Assembly (NCBI GenBank): GCA_022823825.1
Contig: JAJEHG010000021.1
Location: 1-53,652, forward strand
Reading direction: 5' to 3'
Length of the DNA: 53,652 nucleotides
From: Nitrosopumilaceae archaeon
GTDB lineage: Archaea; Thermoproteota; Nitrososphaeria; Nitrososphaerales; Nitrosopumilaceae
Position 1 is the stretch's first letter; each line of letters opens with the position of its first letter. Shown one piece after another: positions 7,224 to 14,819 of this stretch. The position numbers were made by a program, and so were the translations under genes. Under the pieces are notes generated by a model. That model searched no databases. It saw nothing but the letters and a program-made list of their open reading frames with translations, and was not told the DNA's origin.

Positions 7224-8900
7224 ATGGGGCTGGATTACTGCGCGATACGATCAAAGGTTCTGCGGGCCCGCAAGCTTGTCATACGCGGCACCGCGGCCGC
7301 CGGATCCGGGCACCCCGGAGGCTCGTTCTCCATGGCCGAGATACTGGGCTGCCTGTTCTACAAGCACATGCGGTACGATCCGCGCAACCCGCAGTGGGAG
7401 GACAGGGACCGGCTCGTCCTCTCAAAGGGGCACGCGGCGCCCGGGCTGTTCTCAAACATGGCAGTGGCCGGGTACTTTGCAGAGTCGGAGATCGACACGC
7501 TCCGGGCGTTTGGAAGCAGGCTCCAGGGCCACCCAGACCTAAAGTGCCCCGGCGTCGAGTTCTGCGGCGGCTCTCTCGGGACCGGGCTCTCATACTCGGT
7601 GGGCGTGGCGCTCGCGGCCCGCCTTGACTCCAGGCCCTGCCGCGTGTACTCTGTAATCGGGGACGGCGAGTCCGACGAGGGCCAGATATGGGAGGCCGCC
7701 ATGGCCGCCTCCAAGTACGGGGTGGAGAACCTGACCGTGTTCCTTGACCGCAACTTTATCCAGCAGGACTCTTACACGGAGCGCGTCATGCCGCTTGACT
7801 CCCGGCTGGGGGACGCCGAGGAGATATCCGCGATGTGGCTAGACCCGGACAGGTGGAGGACGGGCGACAAGTGGCGCGCGTTCGGGTGGAACGTGATCGA
7901 GATTGACGGGCACCGCATAGAGCAGGTCGACGACGCCATAAAGAGGGCCCGGGCGCACAGAGGGGGTCCGACCATAATCATATCGCGCACCATAAAGGGC
8001 AAGTCCGTCGAGCACATGGAGGACAACCCCCAGTGGCACGGCAAGGCGCCCGCGAAGGAGATGGTGCCGATAATCAACGCGGAGCTCGAGTCGCAGTCGA
8101 TAATAGCGCCGTCGATAATAGCCGGCGACATGACGAACCTGGCCGCCGAGGTCGTCCGGTGCGCCGAGGGCAGGGCAGACTACATCCACCTCGACGTGAT
8201 GGACGGAAGGTTCGTCCCCAACAAGACGTTCCTGCACGAAAAGGTAAAGGAGCTGAGGCCGCTCACGCTGATCCCGTTTGACACGCACCTCATGATAGAG
8301 GAGCCCCACAGGCACGTGCGCCAGTACGTGGATGCCGGCAGCGACATAGTTACGGTGCACGCCGAGGTGACTGACGTCGATACGTTCGGCGAGATATCCG
8401 ATACGCTGCGCGAGAACGGCGTGGGCGTGGGCCTTGCAGTCAACCCCGACACGGAGCTCCCGGAGTGGTCGCTGGGGTTCCTTCCCAGGGTGGACCAGAT
8501 AATAGTGATGTCCGTGGTGCCCGGCAGGTCGGGCCAGAAATACATCGAGTCGACCCACCAGAAGATGGCGCGGCTCATGCCCGTACTCCGGGACAACGGC
8601 TTTGCCGGGTACGTGGAGGCCGACGGGGGCGTAAACCTTGAGAATGCGGCATCCGTGTTTGCCGACGGCGCCCGCGCGTTCGTGGGCGGCGGCGCCATAG
8701 TGTCGACCTCGGACGTGCGCGCGTCGATACGCGGGTTCAGGCAGGCGGTCGCGACCGCGAGGCGGAGGATGCTGCTTGACATGGCCGACGGCCTGGGGGG
8801 CAGCGACCTTGTGGAGCGCTGGATAGACCTGCACGTGGTGGGCGCCAGGCCGGCCGAGGTCAGGACAATCGCGCAGGAGGCGGGATACGTTGCCCGGTGA
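7224..8900 (+). CDS. fused transketolase N-terminal half and ribulose-phosphate 3-epimerase
   Basis: 558 residues from ATG 7224. Residues 1-290 are the thiamine-diphosphate-binding half of a split transketolase: GSGHPGGSFSMAEI, LSKGHAAPG, and the TPP/Mg motif GDGESDEGQIWEA ending in LDRNFIQQD. From about residue 292 a complete ribulose-5-phosphate 3-epimerase begins: IIAPSIIAGDMTNL, HLDVMDGRFVPN with catalytic Asp, FDTHLMIEEP, MSVVPGRSGQKY, VEADGGVN and VGGGAIV. A 40-residue helical tail follows. There is no stop or frameshift at the junction. Pairing with the next gene supplies the pyrimidine-binding half. The two activities act consecutively in the non-oxidative pentose phosphate pathway, so a fused enzyme may channel Ru5P/Xu5P. 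The fold assignments are firm; the functional gain is inferred. Confidence 0.93.
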   Translation: MGLDYCAIRSKVLRARKLVIRGTAAAGSGHPGGSFSMAEILGCLFYKHMRYDPRNPQWEDRDRLVLSKGHAAPGLFSNMAVAGYFAESEIDTLRAFGSRLQGHPDLKCPGVEFCGGSLGTGLSYSVGVALAARLDSRPCRVYSVIGDGESDEGQIWEAAMAASKYGVENLTVFLDRNFIQQDSYTERVMPLDSRLGDAEEISAMWLDPDRWRTGDKWRAFGWNVIEIDGHRIEQVDDAIKRARAHRGGPTIIISRTIKGKSVEHMEDNPQWHGKAPAKEMVPIINAELESQSIIAPSIIAGDMTNLAAEVVRCAEGRADYIHLDVMDGRFVPNKTFLHEKVKELRPLTLIPFDTHLMIEEPHRHVRQYVDAGSDIVTVHAEVTDVDTFGEISDTLRENGVGVGLAVNPDTELPEWSLGFLPRVDQIIVMSVVPGRSGQKYIESTHQKMARLMPVLRDNGFAGYVEADGGVNLENAASVFADGARAFVGGGAIVSTSDVRASIRGFRQAVATARRRMLLDMADGLGGSDLVERWIDLHVVGARPAEVRTIAQEAGYVAR

Positions 8901-9918
8901 GCAGCCAGTCCTGACTGACATGCGCACCGCGTACTCCGAGGCCCTGATACGCGAGGGCAATAGGAACCCGGACGTCGTGGTGATGGGGGCCGACACGACG
9001 GACTCTTTGAAGACCTCCAAGTTCGGCAGGGAGTTTCCCGACCGCTTCTTCAACGTCGGGATAGCGGAGGGCAACCTTGTTACGATGTCAGCAGGGCTGG
9101 CCGCGTCGGGCAAGACCGTGTTTGCAAGCACGTACGCCATATTCCTGCCTGGGCGCGCGGTGGACCAGATACGCAACAACGTGGCGTACCCGTCGCCCGG
9201 CGGCCGCGGCGGGCTCAACGTAAAGCTGGTTGCCTCGCACGGCGGCCTCTCTGTGGGCCCCGACGGCGGGTCGCACCAGCAGCTGGAGGACATCTCGATA
9301 ATGAGGACGATTCCGAACTTCCGGGTCATGATTCCTGCCGATACAGTGGCAGTCTCGGCCCTGACGCGCATGATGGCCTCCGAGTACGGCCCGTTCTACA
9401 TGAGGATGGCCCGCTCAAAGACGCCGCTTGTGTACGGCGAGGGCGGTGACGGAAGCGGCGCCGGCGCCGGCGCGACGGGCGCCGACACGCGGTTCGAGGC
9501 GGGGCGCGCCAACGTCCTGCGCGACGGCTCGGACTGCACGATAGCCGCCTGCGGCATTACGGTCAGCATGGCGCTCGAGGCCGCCGACCTGCTGTGGCGC
9601 GAAAAGCAGACGTCCTGCCGCGTCCTTGACATGTTCTCGGTAAAGCCGATAGACGGGCATACGCTCGAAAAGGCGGCGCGCCAGACGGGACGCATACTTA
9701 CGGCCGAGGAGCACAACATCATAGGGGGGATGGGTTCTGCAGTGGCCGAGTCCGTGTCCGAGTCGTACCCCGTCCCGATAAAGCGCATCGGCGCGCTCGA
9801 CGCGTTCGGCGAGTCGGCCCGCGACGCGGAGGTGCCCCTCCTCCTGCAAAAGCACGGGATCACACCGTTTAATATGGCGCAGCAGGCAGGCGCGCTCGAG
9901 AGGTTGCCTGAGAGATGA
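8890..9918 (+). CDS. tktB: transketolase C-terminal subunit
   Basis: 342 residues carrying the transketolase pyrimidine-binding and C-terminal domains: FFNVGIAEGNLVTMSAGLA (catalytic Glu of IAE), SHGGLSVGPDGGSHQQLEDI, and the late domain with VLDMFSVKPID and TAEEHNIIGGMGSAV. It must combine with the N-half encoded just upstream to form an active transketolase. The start chosen is TTG 8890, overlapping the previous gene by 11 bp; ATG 8920 (MRTAYSEAL) is the alternative and matches where many homologues begin. A Gly/Ala/Ser-rich linker near nt 9440-9485 (GDGSGAGAGATGAD) looks like a lineage-specific insertion. Confidence 0.93.
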   Translation: MPGEQPVLTDMRTAYSEALIREGNRNPDVVVMGADTTDSLKTSKFGREFPDRFFNVGIAEGNLVTMSAGLAASGKTVFASTYAIFLPGRAVDQIRNNVAYPSPGGRGGLNVKLVASHGGLSVGPDGGSHQQLEDISIMRTIPNFRVMIPADTVAVSALTRMMASEYGPFYMRMARSKTPLVYGEGGDGSGAGAGATGADTRFEAGRANVLRDGSDCTIAACGITVSMALEAADLLWREKQTSCRVLDMFSVKPIDGHTLEKAARQTGRILTAEEHNIIGGMGSAVAESVSESYPVPIKRIGALDAFGESARDAEVPLLLQKHGITPFNMAQQAGALERLPER

Positions 9919-10577
9919 AGATATTTCTTGACACGGCCGACATCGGACTGATCAAAAAGTACAACGACATGGGGCTCGTGGACGGCATCACGACAAACCC
10001 GTCCCTGCTTGCAAAGGCCGGCGGCAATCCCGCCGACGCAATGGCCGAGATATCGGAGGTGATAAAGGGCGACGTCAGCCTGGAGGTGGTGGCCACCGAC
10101 AGCGACGCAATGGTCGAGGAGGGGCGCAGGCTGCGCCGGTACGGCGACAACGTGGTGGTAAAGGTGCCCATGACCCCCGACGGCCTGGCCGCGTGCCGCC
10201 GCCTGTCCTCTGAGGGCATCCCGGTGAACGTCACGCTGATATTCTCCACAAACCAGGCCATACTGGCCGCCAAGGCGGGCGCCAGGTACGTGAGCCCGTT
10301 CATAGGGCGCATCGACGACACGGGCCACGACGGCATGCAGCTGATCGAGGACCTGGTGGGGATATTCCAAAACTATAGCTTTGAGACGCAGATACTGGTG
10401 GCAAGCGTGCGCCACCCCGTGCACGTAAAGGACGCCGCAATGCTGGGCGCCGACGTCGTGACGCTGCCCCCGGCCGTACTTGAAAAGATGCTGCACCACC
10501 CGCTCACAAAGATAGGACTGGACAACTTTCTTGCCGACTGGGCCAAGCTGACGGGGCAGGGATCCTCCTCATCCTGA
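9915..10577 (+). CDS. tal: transaldolase (small TalC/FSA-like subfamily)
   Basis: 220 residues, matching the short transaldolase/fructose-6-phosphate aldolase subfamily. Schiff-base Lys sits in NVVVKVPMTPDGL. Other signatures are MKIFLDTADIGLIKKY at the start, GITTNPSLLAKAG, NVTLIFSTNQA and YVSPFIGRIDD. It transfers dihydroxyacetone units between sugar phosphates, completing with transketolase and epimerase a non-oxidative pentose phosphate route for making ribose-5-P and erythrose-4-P. It overlaps the previous stop by ATGA, so it is the third gene of a tight operon. The Ser-rich C-terminus (GQGSSSS) is an extension beyond the conserved fold. Confidence 0.95.
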   Translation: MKIFLDTADIGLIKKYNDMGLVDGITTNPSLLAKAGGNPADAMAEISEVIKGDVSLEVVATDSDAMVEEGRRLRRYGDNVVVKVPMTPDGLAACRRLSSEGIPVNVTLIFSTNQAILAAKAGARYVSPFIGRIDDTGHDGMQLIEDLVGIFQNYSFETQILVASVRHPVHVKDAAMLGADVVTLPPAVLEKMLHHPLTKIGLDNFLADWAKLTGQGSSSS

Positions 10578-10731
10578 CGCCTGCGGTTCTGATTTTCCCG
10601 CCACTTCAGTCCGCGCCTCATTCCACCACCTCCCCCTACCTCGGCGCGTGGCCTGGCCTGAAGTGCCGAACCGCGTGCTCGTGTGCGCGCACGTCCGCAC
10701 GCAGAAAATGAAAAAGTGGTTTGCACGAGCG

Positions 10732-10986
10732 CTACTTTGAGGACTTGGACTTGGTTCCCCTACCGGCGCTCATGCTGCCCTTGTACTTTGGCCTGCTCTT
10801 TGGTTCCGGGACGTCCTTGAGCTTTCTGGAGCCGGTTCCCCTGCCGGACGTGATCGTCCTCTCGCCGGCCGCGCTCTTGCGCGCCGCTTGGATCTTCTTA
10901 AACTCCTCACCCGTCCACTTTTGGGGGTCGTTGTCCACTTCTATGGTGCCCGTACCCCTGCCAGTTCGGATTTTGATCTTGACCAT
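10732..10986 (-). CDS. small basic protein with three GRGT motifs, unknown function
   Basis: 84 residues, strongly basic. The motif GRGTG occurs near residues 9-13 and 49-53, with a third GRGT near the C-terminus. They are separated by a predicted helical segment (WTGEEFKKIQAARKSAA) and a Pro/Lys-rich stretch. Regular spacing of Arg-Gly motifs in a basic protein suggests nucleic-acid or ribosome contact, but this is inference; no family is recognised. A GATAAATAC element about 24 bp upstream of ATG 10986 supports expression as a leaderless mRNA. The downstream intergenic region has an 8-bp inverted repeat (CACTTCAG near 10603, CTGAAGTG near 10659). Confidence 0.72.
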   Translation of the reverse strand: MVKIKIRTGRGTGTIEVDNDPQKWTGEEFKKIQAARKSAAGERTITSGRGTGSRKLKDVPEPKSRPKYKGSMSAGRGTKSKSSK

Positions 10987-11091
10987 GTCACGGGATGAAT
11001 CAACTTGTATTTATCATGTTCCATGATCATATGATCCGCGTGCCTGCGGGCCCGCACCTGCTTGATATATGCGCGGCCGCATAACCAACGC

Positions 11092-12009
11092 ATGAGGGGC
11101 ATTCTGTATGCGGTGATCCCCGCCGTCGTGCTGGGGCTGGTGCTGGCAAACGCCTTTTACGGGCACGTGCTGTTCGGGTACGCGTACGACCGCGCGATAA
11201 ACAAGTATTCGGTGTACGTGCACCTGCAACCCGGGTGGGAGAGCCACCCGGGCAACATACTGTTTGACGTCACAAACGTGTGGTCCGGCCCCGCGGCCGC
11301 CGCCGGCGAGGGAAGCGGCGAGTCGGGCGCAGCCGCCCGCCCGCCGGACTCCGTTGACCCCGACGACATCTCGCCGCTGACCTCGTACAACCGAAACCAG
11401 CTCCAGCACCAAAAGTCCAAGCCGTACGTGGAGCTCCGGCACGAGTTCAGCGACTGCGAGACGCAGTGGCGCCCAATCCCGTACAGGTACGCCGCGGACG
11501 CGGTGCGCGGCTGGTCGGAGGTTGCAAGCGGCGTGCAGGCCGGGGGCCCCGGCGGGGGAGGGGCCGGGCACGTGGAGCCCGCGTTTGCCGAGGCCGGCTC
11601 GGGCGATCCGTACGTCATGGTGTTTCCAAACGCGCCAAACGCGGCGTACGGCCCGGACGCGCAGTCCGAGCTTATACGGGACGGGTACGCTCAGATCATC
11701 CCGGTCTGCATGGCGCCCGGGACGGAGCAGTCCACATACGACTATGCCATAATGGTGAATGATCCGGACATCGGGTTTGACGCGTACTTTGTCAGGTCCG
11801 CCGAGGACGCGGCCGCCCACGTCTCGTCGGGCGGCGGCGGGATCCCGGCGTTCTACGGGGGTCCCGGCTGCCACGTCACAAACCACAACAGCTTTGCCGG
11901 TACCTGCCACGGGGTGGAGCACGGCTCCGGGCTGCTGATAGTCGTGCCTGACGCGCTAGACCTGTCGCTTACAAAGGTGCGCGTCGGGCTGCATGAGCGT
12001 CCGCAATAG
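11092..12009 (+). CDS. secreted or membrane-anchored protein, unknown function
   Basis: 305 residues from ATG 11092. The start is chosen because GATATATG sits about 26 bp ahead, overlapping an upstream TTG alternative. An N-terminal hydrophobic helix (residues about 4-22, ILYAVIPAVVLGLVLANAF) acts as signal or anchor. The rest is a hydrophilic extracytoplasmic domain with five Cys, several paired with nearby His or Trp (SDCETQW, PVCMAPG, GPGCHV, GTCHGVE), and a Gly/Ala-rich low-complexity linker near residues 65-80. The C-terminal GTCHGVEHGSGLLIVVPD might bind a metal, but no known motif is matched. It stands alone between divergent and convergent neighbours. Confidence 0.75.
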   Translation: MRGILYAVIPAVVLGLVLANAFYGHVLFGYAYDRAINKYSVYVHLQPGWESHPGNILFDVTNVWSGPAAAAGEGSGESGAAARPPDSVDPDDISPLTSYNRNQLQHQKSKPYVELRHEFSDCETQWRPIPYRYAADAVRGWSEVASGVQAGGPGGGGAGHVEPAFAEAGSGDPYVMVFPNAPNAAYGPDAQSELIRDGYAQIIPVCMAPGTEQSTYDYAIMVNDPDIGFDAYFVRSAEDAAAHVSSGGGGIPAFYGGPGCHVTNHNSFAGTCHGVEHGSGLLIVVPDALDLSLTKVRVGLHERPQ

Positions 12010-12061
12010 TGCGTATGTGCATGCCTTCTCGCGTCGGGGGCGCCGTCCTCCGTCCCGCCGC

Positions 12062-13102
12062 CTAGTTGGTCATCCAGCCGCGCCGCTTAAAGTATGCAAT
12101 CATGAGTATGGCCGGTATGATCGACGCCATCACCAGTATTGCAAACGGCGTGAACGCGCCCAGCGCGGAGTCCGCCTCGGACGCGCCCGCAATGCCGCCC
12201 GGAAGGCTCACGTTCATTCCATAGAACGTGCCTATCACGGTGGCCGGTATGGCCAGCGTGAATATTATGGTGAGCATGCTCAGCACCTTGTTTGTCTTTT
12301 CGGTGCTCAGCACGTAGTTGGTGTCCTTGTAGATCTCCATGGTCTCCCTTGACTCCTCCAGGGTCTCTATCACCTTGTCTATGTGGTCGATTATGTCGTC
12401 GTACAGCAGCATCGTGTCCTCGTCCCTTACGTCTGTGAACCTTTGCACGTTCTTTGCTATCTCCTGGACGAACCTCTTGAGCGGGTTTGCAATCCTTCTC
12501 TGCCTGTTGATCTCCCTCCTGAGCATGGCGATGTTCCTTGCGGCCGACATGCTCTCATCAAACACCCTGTCCTCGAGGTCGTCCAGGTTTGCGATTATCT
12601 TCCTTGACGTGTGCATCAGGTCGTCCACCAGGTCGTCGATTATGGTGTGCAGCAGCATGCTGGTGGGGCCGCTGAGCGGGCTGCCCCCCTTGTACGCCTC
12701 AAGCCCGTTCTGCTTTGCGGTCCTGACCAGGTCCGTCAGCGGCTTTAGGTCCCCCTGGTGGACCGTAATCAGAAAGTCCCTGCCGACGAACATCGAGAGC
12801 TGGCTGTTCCTGAGGATGCCGCCCTTCTGGGCCAGCGGCGGAAAGTGCAGTATGACAAAAAAGTGGTCCTCGTAACTGTCAAGCTTTGGGAGCTCGAACT
12901 TTGTGAGGCAGTCCTCCACGTTGAGCTCGTTGAGGCCGTACTCCTTTACGATCTTTTCGAGGTATCCCCTGTCGGGGTTCTCAAGGTCCGTCCATGTCAG
13001 TTCGCTGCCCTCGATCCTCTGGATCTTCTGGGGGCTCTCCGTGCCGTTGTCCTCGGCCTTGGCCCCGCCCCTGAGCCTCTTGGTGATGAACTCTCTCTTC
13101 AA
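12062..13102 (-). CDS. corA: CorA-family Mg2+/divalent cation channel
   Basis: 346 residues. A long cytoplasmic N-terminal alpha/beta domain and stalk helices precede two C-terminal transmembrane helices. The diagnostic pore motif GMN is present (TFYGMNVSLP) at the end of TM1, and the final basic segment AYFKRRGWMTN fits the CorA basic sphincter. CorA forms homopentamers that import Mg2+ (or Co2+/Ni2+) down the membrane potential. The stalk shows the expected long coiled helices (LRREINRQRRIANPLKRF and onward). A TTTAAATTTG element lies 25-30 bp upstream of ATG 13102. It is monocistronic. Confidence 0.96.
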   Translation of the reverse strand: MKREFITKRLRGGAKAEDNGTESPQKIQRIEGSELTWTDLENPDRGYLEKIVKEYGLNELNVEDCLTKFELPKLDSYEDHFFVILHFPPLAQKGGILRNSQLSMFVGRDFLITVHQGDLKPLTDLVRTAKQNGLEAYKGGSPLSGPTSMLLHTIIDDLVDDLMHTSRKIIANLDDLEDRVFDESMSAARNIAMLRREINRQRRIANPLKRFVQEIAKNVQRFTDVRDEDTMLLYDDIIDHIDKVIETLEESRETMEIYKDTNYVLSTEKTNKVLSMLTIIFTLAIPATVIGTFYGMNVSLPGGIAGASEADSALGAFTPFAILVMASIIPAILMIAYFKRRGWMTN

Positions 13103-13307
13103 ATCGTATGGTAGGTTTCTGGATCAAATTTAAAGCGATCGACTTTGCCAGTTGGCTGCGCAGCCCCGCCGGAATGGGCCGCCCTTGCCCGCCGCCGCCG
13201 CGGCCGGTCAGAAACACGTCCCCCTCTCATGCGTGACGTGGGCTGAGGGATTCGAGGGTTCGCATGCAAAAGTGCCCGGGTGTGTGGCGGGAAGGACTGG
13301 ACGGCGC

Positions 13308-13388
13308 CTATTTGAACGGCAGCAGGTAGTTCATACCGTACCACGTTATGGCAAGCGCGATTCCCATTCCGAGCCACCAATAGCGCAT
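13308..13388 (-). CDS. 26-residue single-helix membrane peptide
   Basis: A short minus-strand frame runs from ATG 13388 to TAG 13308 and encodes one hydrophobic helix rich in Trp, Met and Gly (MRYWWLGMGIALAITWYGMN), ending LPFK. A TTTATTATC element 22-31 bp upstream gives the leaderless spacing seen for many genes here, so both the promoter and the codon content argue for a real gene. The role is unknown. Peptides of this size act as subunits or regulators of membrane complexes in other organisms, but nothing here identifies a partner. Confidence 0.5.
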   Translation of the reverse strand: MRYWWLGMGIALAITWYGMNYLLPFK

Positions 13389-13462
13389 AGCCTGCGTTTC
13401 AACCGCTTGATAATAAATCTACAGTCGGTGACGCGGCCTGCCCCGGTTCTTTGTGCCGCCGG

Positions 13463-13495
13463 GGAGGGGGGGTGGGTGGGTGGGGGGTGGGGGGC
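13463..13495 (+). other. G-rich tract with quadruplex potential
   Basis: The plus strand carries a run of G3-G7 blocks interrupted only by single T residues, lying between the 26-residue peptide gene and the cupredoxin stop. On the cupredoxin mRNA strand it is the C-rich complement. The remaining spacer to 13594 is A/T-rich with CAATAACGG-type triplets and holds no gene I can support. Confidence 0.55.
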
Positions 13496-13594
13496 GCAGC
13501 CGACTGCCGCGCTGCCGGGCATTATTAATTATCACAATAACGGTAACAATAACGATCACAGCAGCGTCCCCTGCTGTCGTGGCAGCGGTACCTG

Positions 13595-13990
13595 CTAGCG
13601 CACTATCACCACGCCCGCCGCCCACGGGTGCAGGGTGCAGTGGTAGTCGTAGGTGCCCGCATTCTCAAACGTGTATTCGAACGTATCCCCGGACTCCATT
13701 ATGCCCGAGTCAAAGAGGCCGGTCGGGCTGCTGTTTGCGGCGCCGCTTGTCACCGTGTGCATCACGGAGTCGTCGTTGCTCCACGTTACGGTGGTTCCGC
13801 TGAGCACGGTTATGTCCTGGGGCAGGTAGCAGACGCTGTCGACCTCGCAGCCCTGCAGGAACGATCCCTCGGTCATTGATACGACGGCCAGCCTCTCCTG
13901 TCTGAGGTCTGGCTCCAGTATTAGGAAGCCGAATATTCCCGCAATCATGCCGACTACCAGTATTATAACCCCGTACGTAGCGCCGCGCAT
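13595..13990 (-). CDS. plastocyanin-like (type 1 copper) membrane-anchored protein
   Basis: 131 residues from ATG 13990, chosen because an AGGAGAGAAGGGG tract just precedes it and the TATA-like ATTATTTT at 14029-14040 is too close to the earlier ATG 14023. An N-terminal anchor helix (residues 5-25) leads to a cupredoxin domain. Ligands His78 (SVMHTV), Cys118 and His121 (YHCTLHPW) are present. The axial Met expected three residues after His121 is replaced by Ala124 (HPWAAG). Cys48 and Cys54 lie in GCEVDSVCYLP, a pair also typical of thaumarchaeal blue copper proteins. Known homologues probably carry electrons outside the membrane in a copper-based respiratory chain. Loss of the axial ligand would be expected to raise the redox potential or alter the site. 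Confidence 0.88.
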   Translation of the reverse strand: MRGATYGVIILVVGMIAGIFGFLILEPDLRQERLAVVSMTEGSFLQGCEVDSVCYLPQDITVLSGTTVTWSNDDSVMHTVTSGAANSSPTGLFDSGIMESGDTFEYTFENAGTYDYHCTLHPWAAGVVIVR

Positions 13991-14247
13991 CCCCTTCTCT
14001 CCTCTGTTTGTGGCCGTATGCATTCTTTTTATTATTTTGCATGTCTCCCGTACGATGCTAGAGCGGCATGCCTGACGCGGCCTGATCCCTTGCGCCTGCC
14101 CGCGCAACGGCCCTGCCTTCCCCCCCCCTGCCCGTCAGCAAGGTCCTGGCGTGCGCGCAGCCGGACCGGCCCTACTCCCCCCGCACGCCCCGTCGTCACA
14201 GGGGCGCCGCAGCGCAAGGCCGCAGCTGTCCCGCATGGCATCTCAAG

Positions 14248-14255
14248 GGTTAATT
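14248..14255 (+). promoter_or_regulatory. possible TATA element of tRNA-His
   Basis: GGTTAATTG is centred about 30 bp before the tRNA 5' end. It is the only A/T-rich block in the 170-bp GC-rich spacer, which otherwise shows no gene. Confidence 0.35.
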
Positions 14256-14281
14256 GGGGGCCCCAAAAGTGCCAACCACGT

Positions 14282-14354
14282 GGCCTTTGTAGTACAGTGG
14301 TTAGTATAGAGGATTGTGGATCCTCGGACAGGGGTTCGATTCCCCTCAAAGGCC
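14282..14354 (+). tRNA. trnH: tRNA-His (anticodon GUG)
   Basis: Full cloverleaf: acceptor GCCTTTG/CAAAGGC, D arm GTAC..GTAT with A14, GG and A21, anticodon stem GAGGA/TCCTC with loop TTGTGGA, and T arm AGGGG-TTCGATT-CCCCT. G at 14282 is the extra G-1 typical of tRNA-His, opposite C73 at 14354, so G-1 is encoded rather than added by a Thg1-type enzyme. No CCA is encoded and no intron is seen. Confidence 0.97.
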
Positions 14355-14390
14355 CCTCATATCACTGCATGCGGCCGCTCTGTGCACGGG

Positions 14391-14777
14391 CTAGAATATG
14401 CCGAACTTGCTTGACTCCATCTCCTCTTTTATGGCGAGCTTGAACCGAGGCGCGCCGTCGTCGCCGTGCGCCGCCACGTTTCTCTCAAGCCACGTGAGGA
14501 ACTTTTTGTCCGGCCCCTTGCCCCTGAGGCCGTCAAAGTCGGCGGGGCCCATCACCTCGCGGAGCTTACGTATGAGGGATCTGTTTACGCTCAGCACGAA
14601 AAAGTGCCACCCGAACGCAAACTCCGAGTCGGTCATGGCAAACTCGTCCTCCGTGTGCGTCATCTGCTCGAGCATGATCATCTGCCTGGCCAGCGCCTTG
14701 CTGGCGCTGTCGTAGTCGACTGCAGAGACGTTGATGTTGAGCCTTCCGTCCCCAAAGTCCGCGCCGCCCGGTGCCAT
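14391..14777 (-). CDS. conserved-looking hypothetical protein
   Basis: 128 residues, soluble and predicted mixed alpha/beta. An N-terminal Gly/Asp segment is followed by RLNINVSAVDYDSAS, then long helices around MIMLEQMTHTEDEF and VNRSLIRKLREVMG, and a charged C-terminus rich in Lys and Glu. No catalytic motif or named family is recognised. ATG 14777 has a TATTTTTATC element 26-34 bp upstream, which supports the start and a leaderless transcript. It lies between tRNA-His and a methyltransferase on the same strand with its own promoter, so no operon partner is implied. Confidence 0.72.
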   Translation of the reverse strand: MAPGGADFGDGRLNINVSAVDYDSASKALARQMIMLEQMTHTEDEFAMTDSEFAFGWHFFVLSVNRSLIRKLREVMGPADFDGLRGKGPDKKFLTWLERNVAAHGDDGAPRFKLAIKEEMESSKFGIF

Positions 14778-14819
14778 ACCTGCAGTATGTCCGCCGCCGA
14801 TAAAAATATTGCACCGACC

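Noticed and set aside
7839-9371. 510-codon minus-strand frame under the pentose-phosphate operon
   Set aside because: Antisense shadow across two enzyme genes, no conserved motif.
10600-10670. Inverted repeat CACTTCAG/CTGAAGTG after transaldolase as intrinsic terminator
   Set aside because: The arms are 47 bp apart and no T-run follows, so an RNA hairpin terminator is not supported.
14108-14247. Structured RNA (RNase P or SRP) in the GC-rich spacer before tRNA-His
   Set aside because: None of the conserved core sequences of either RNA can be found on either strand.
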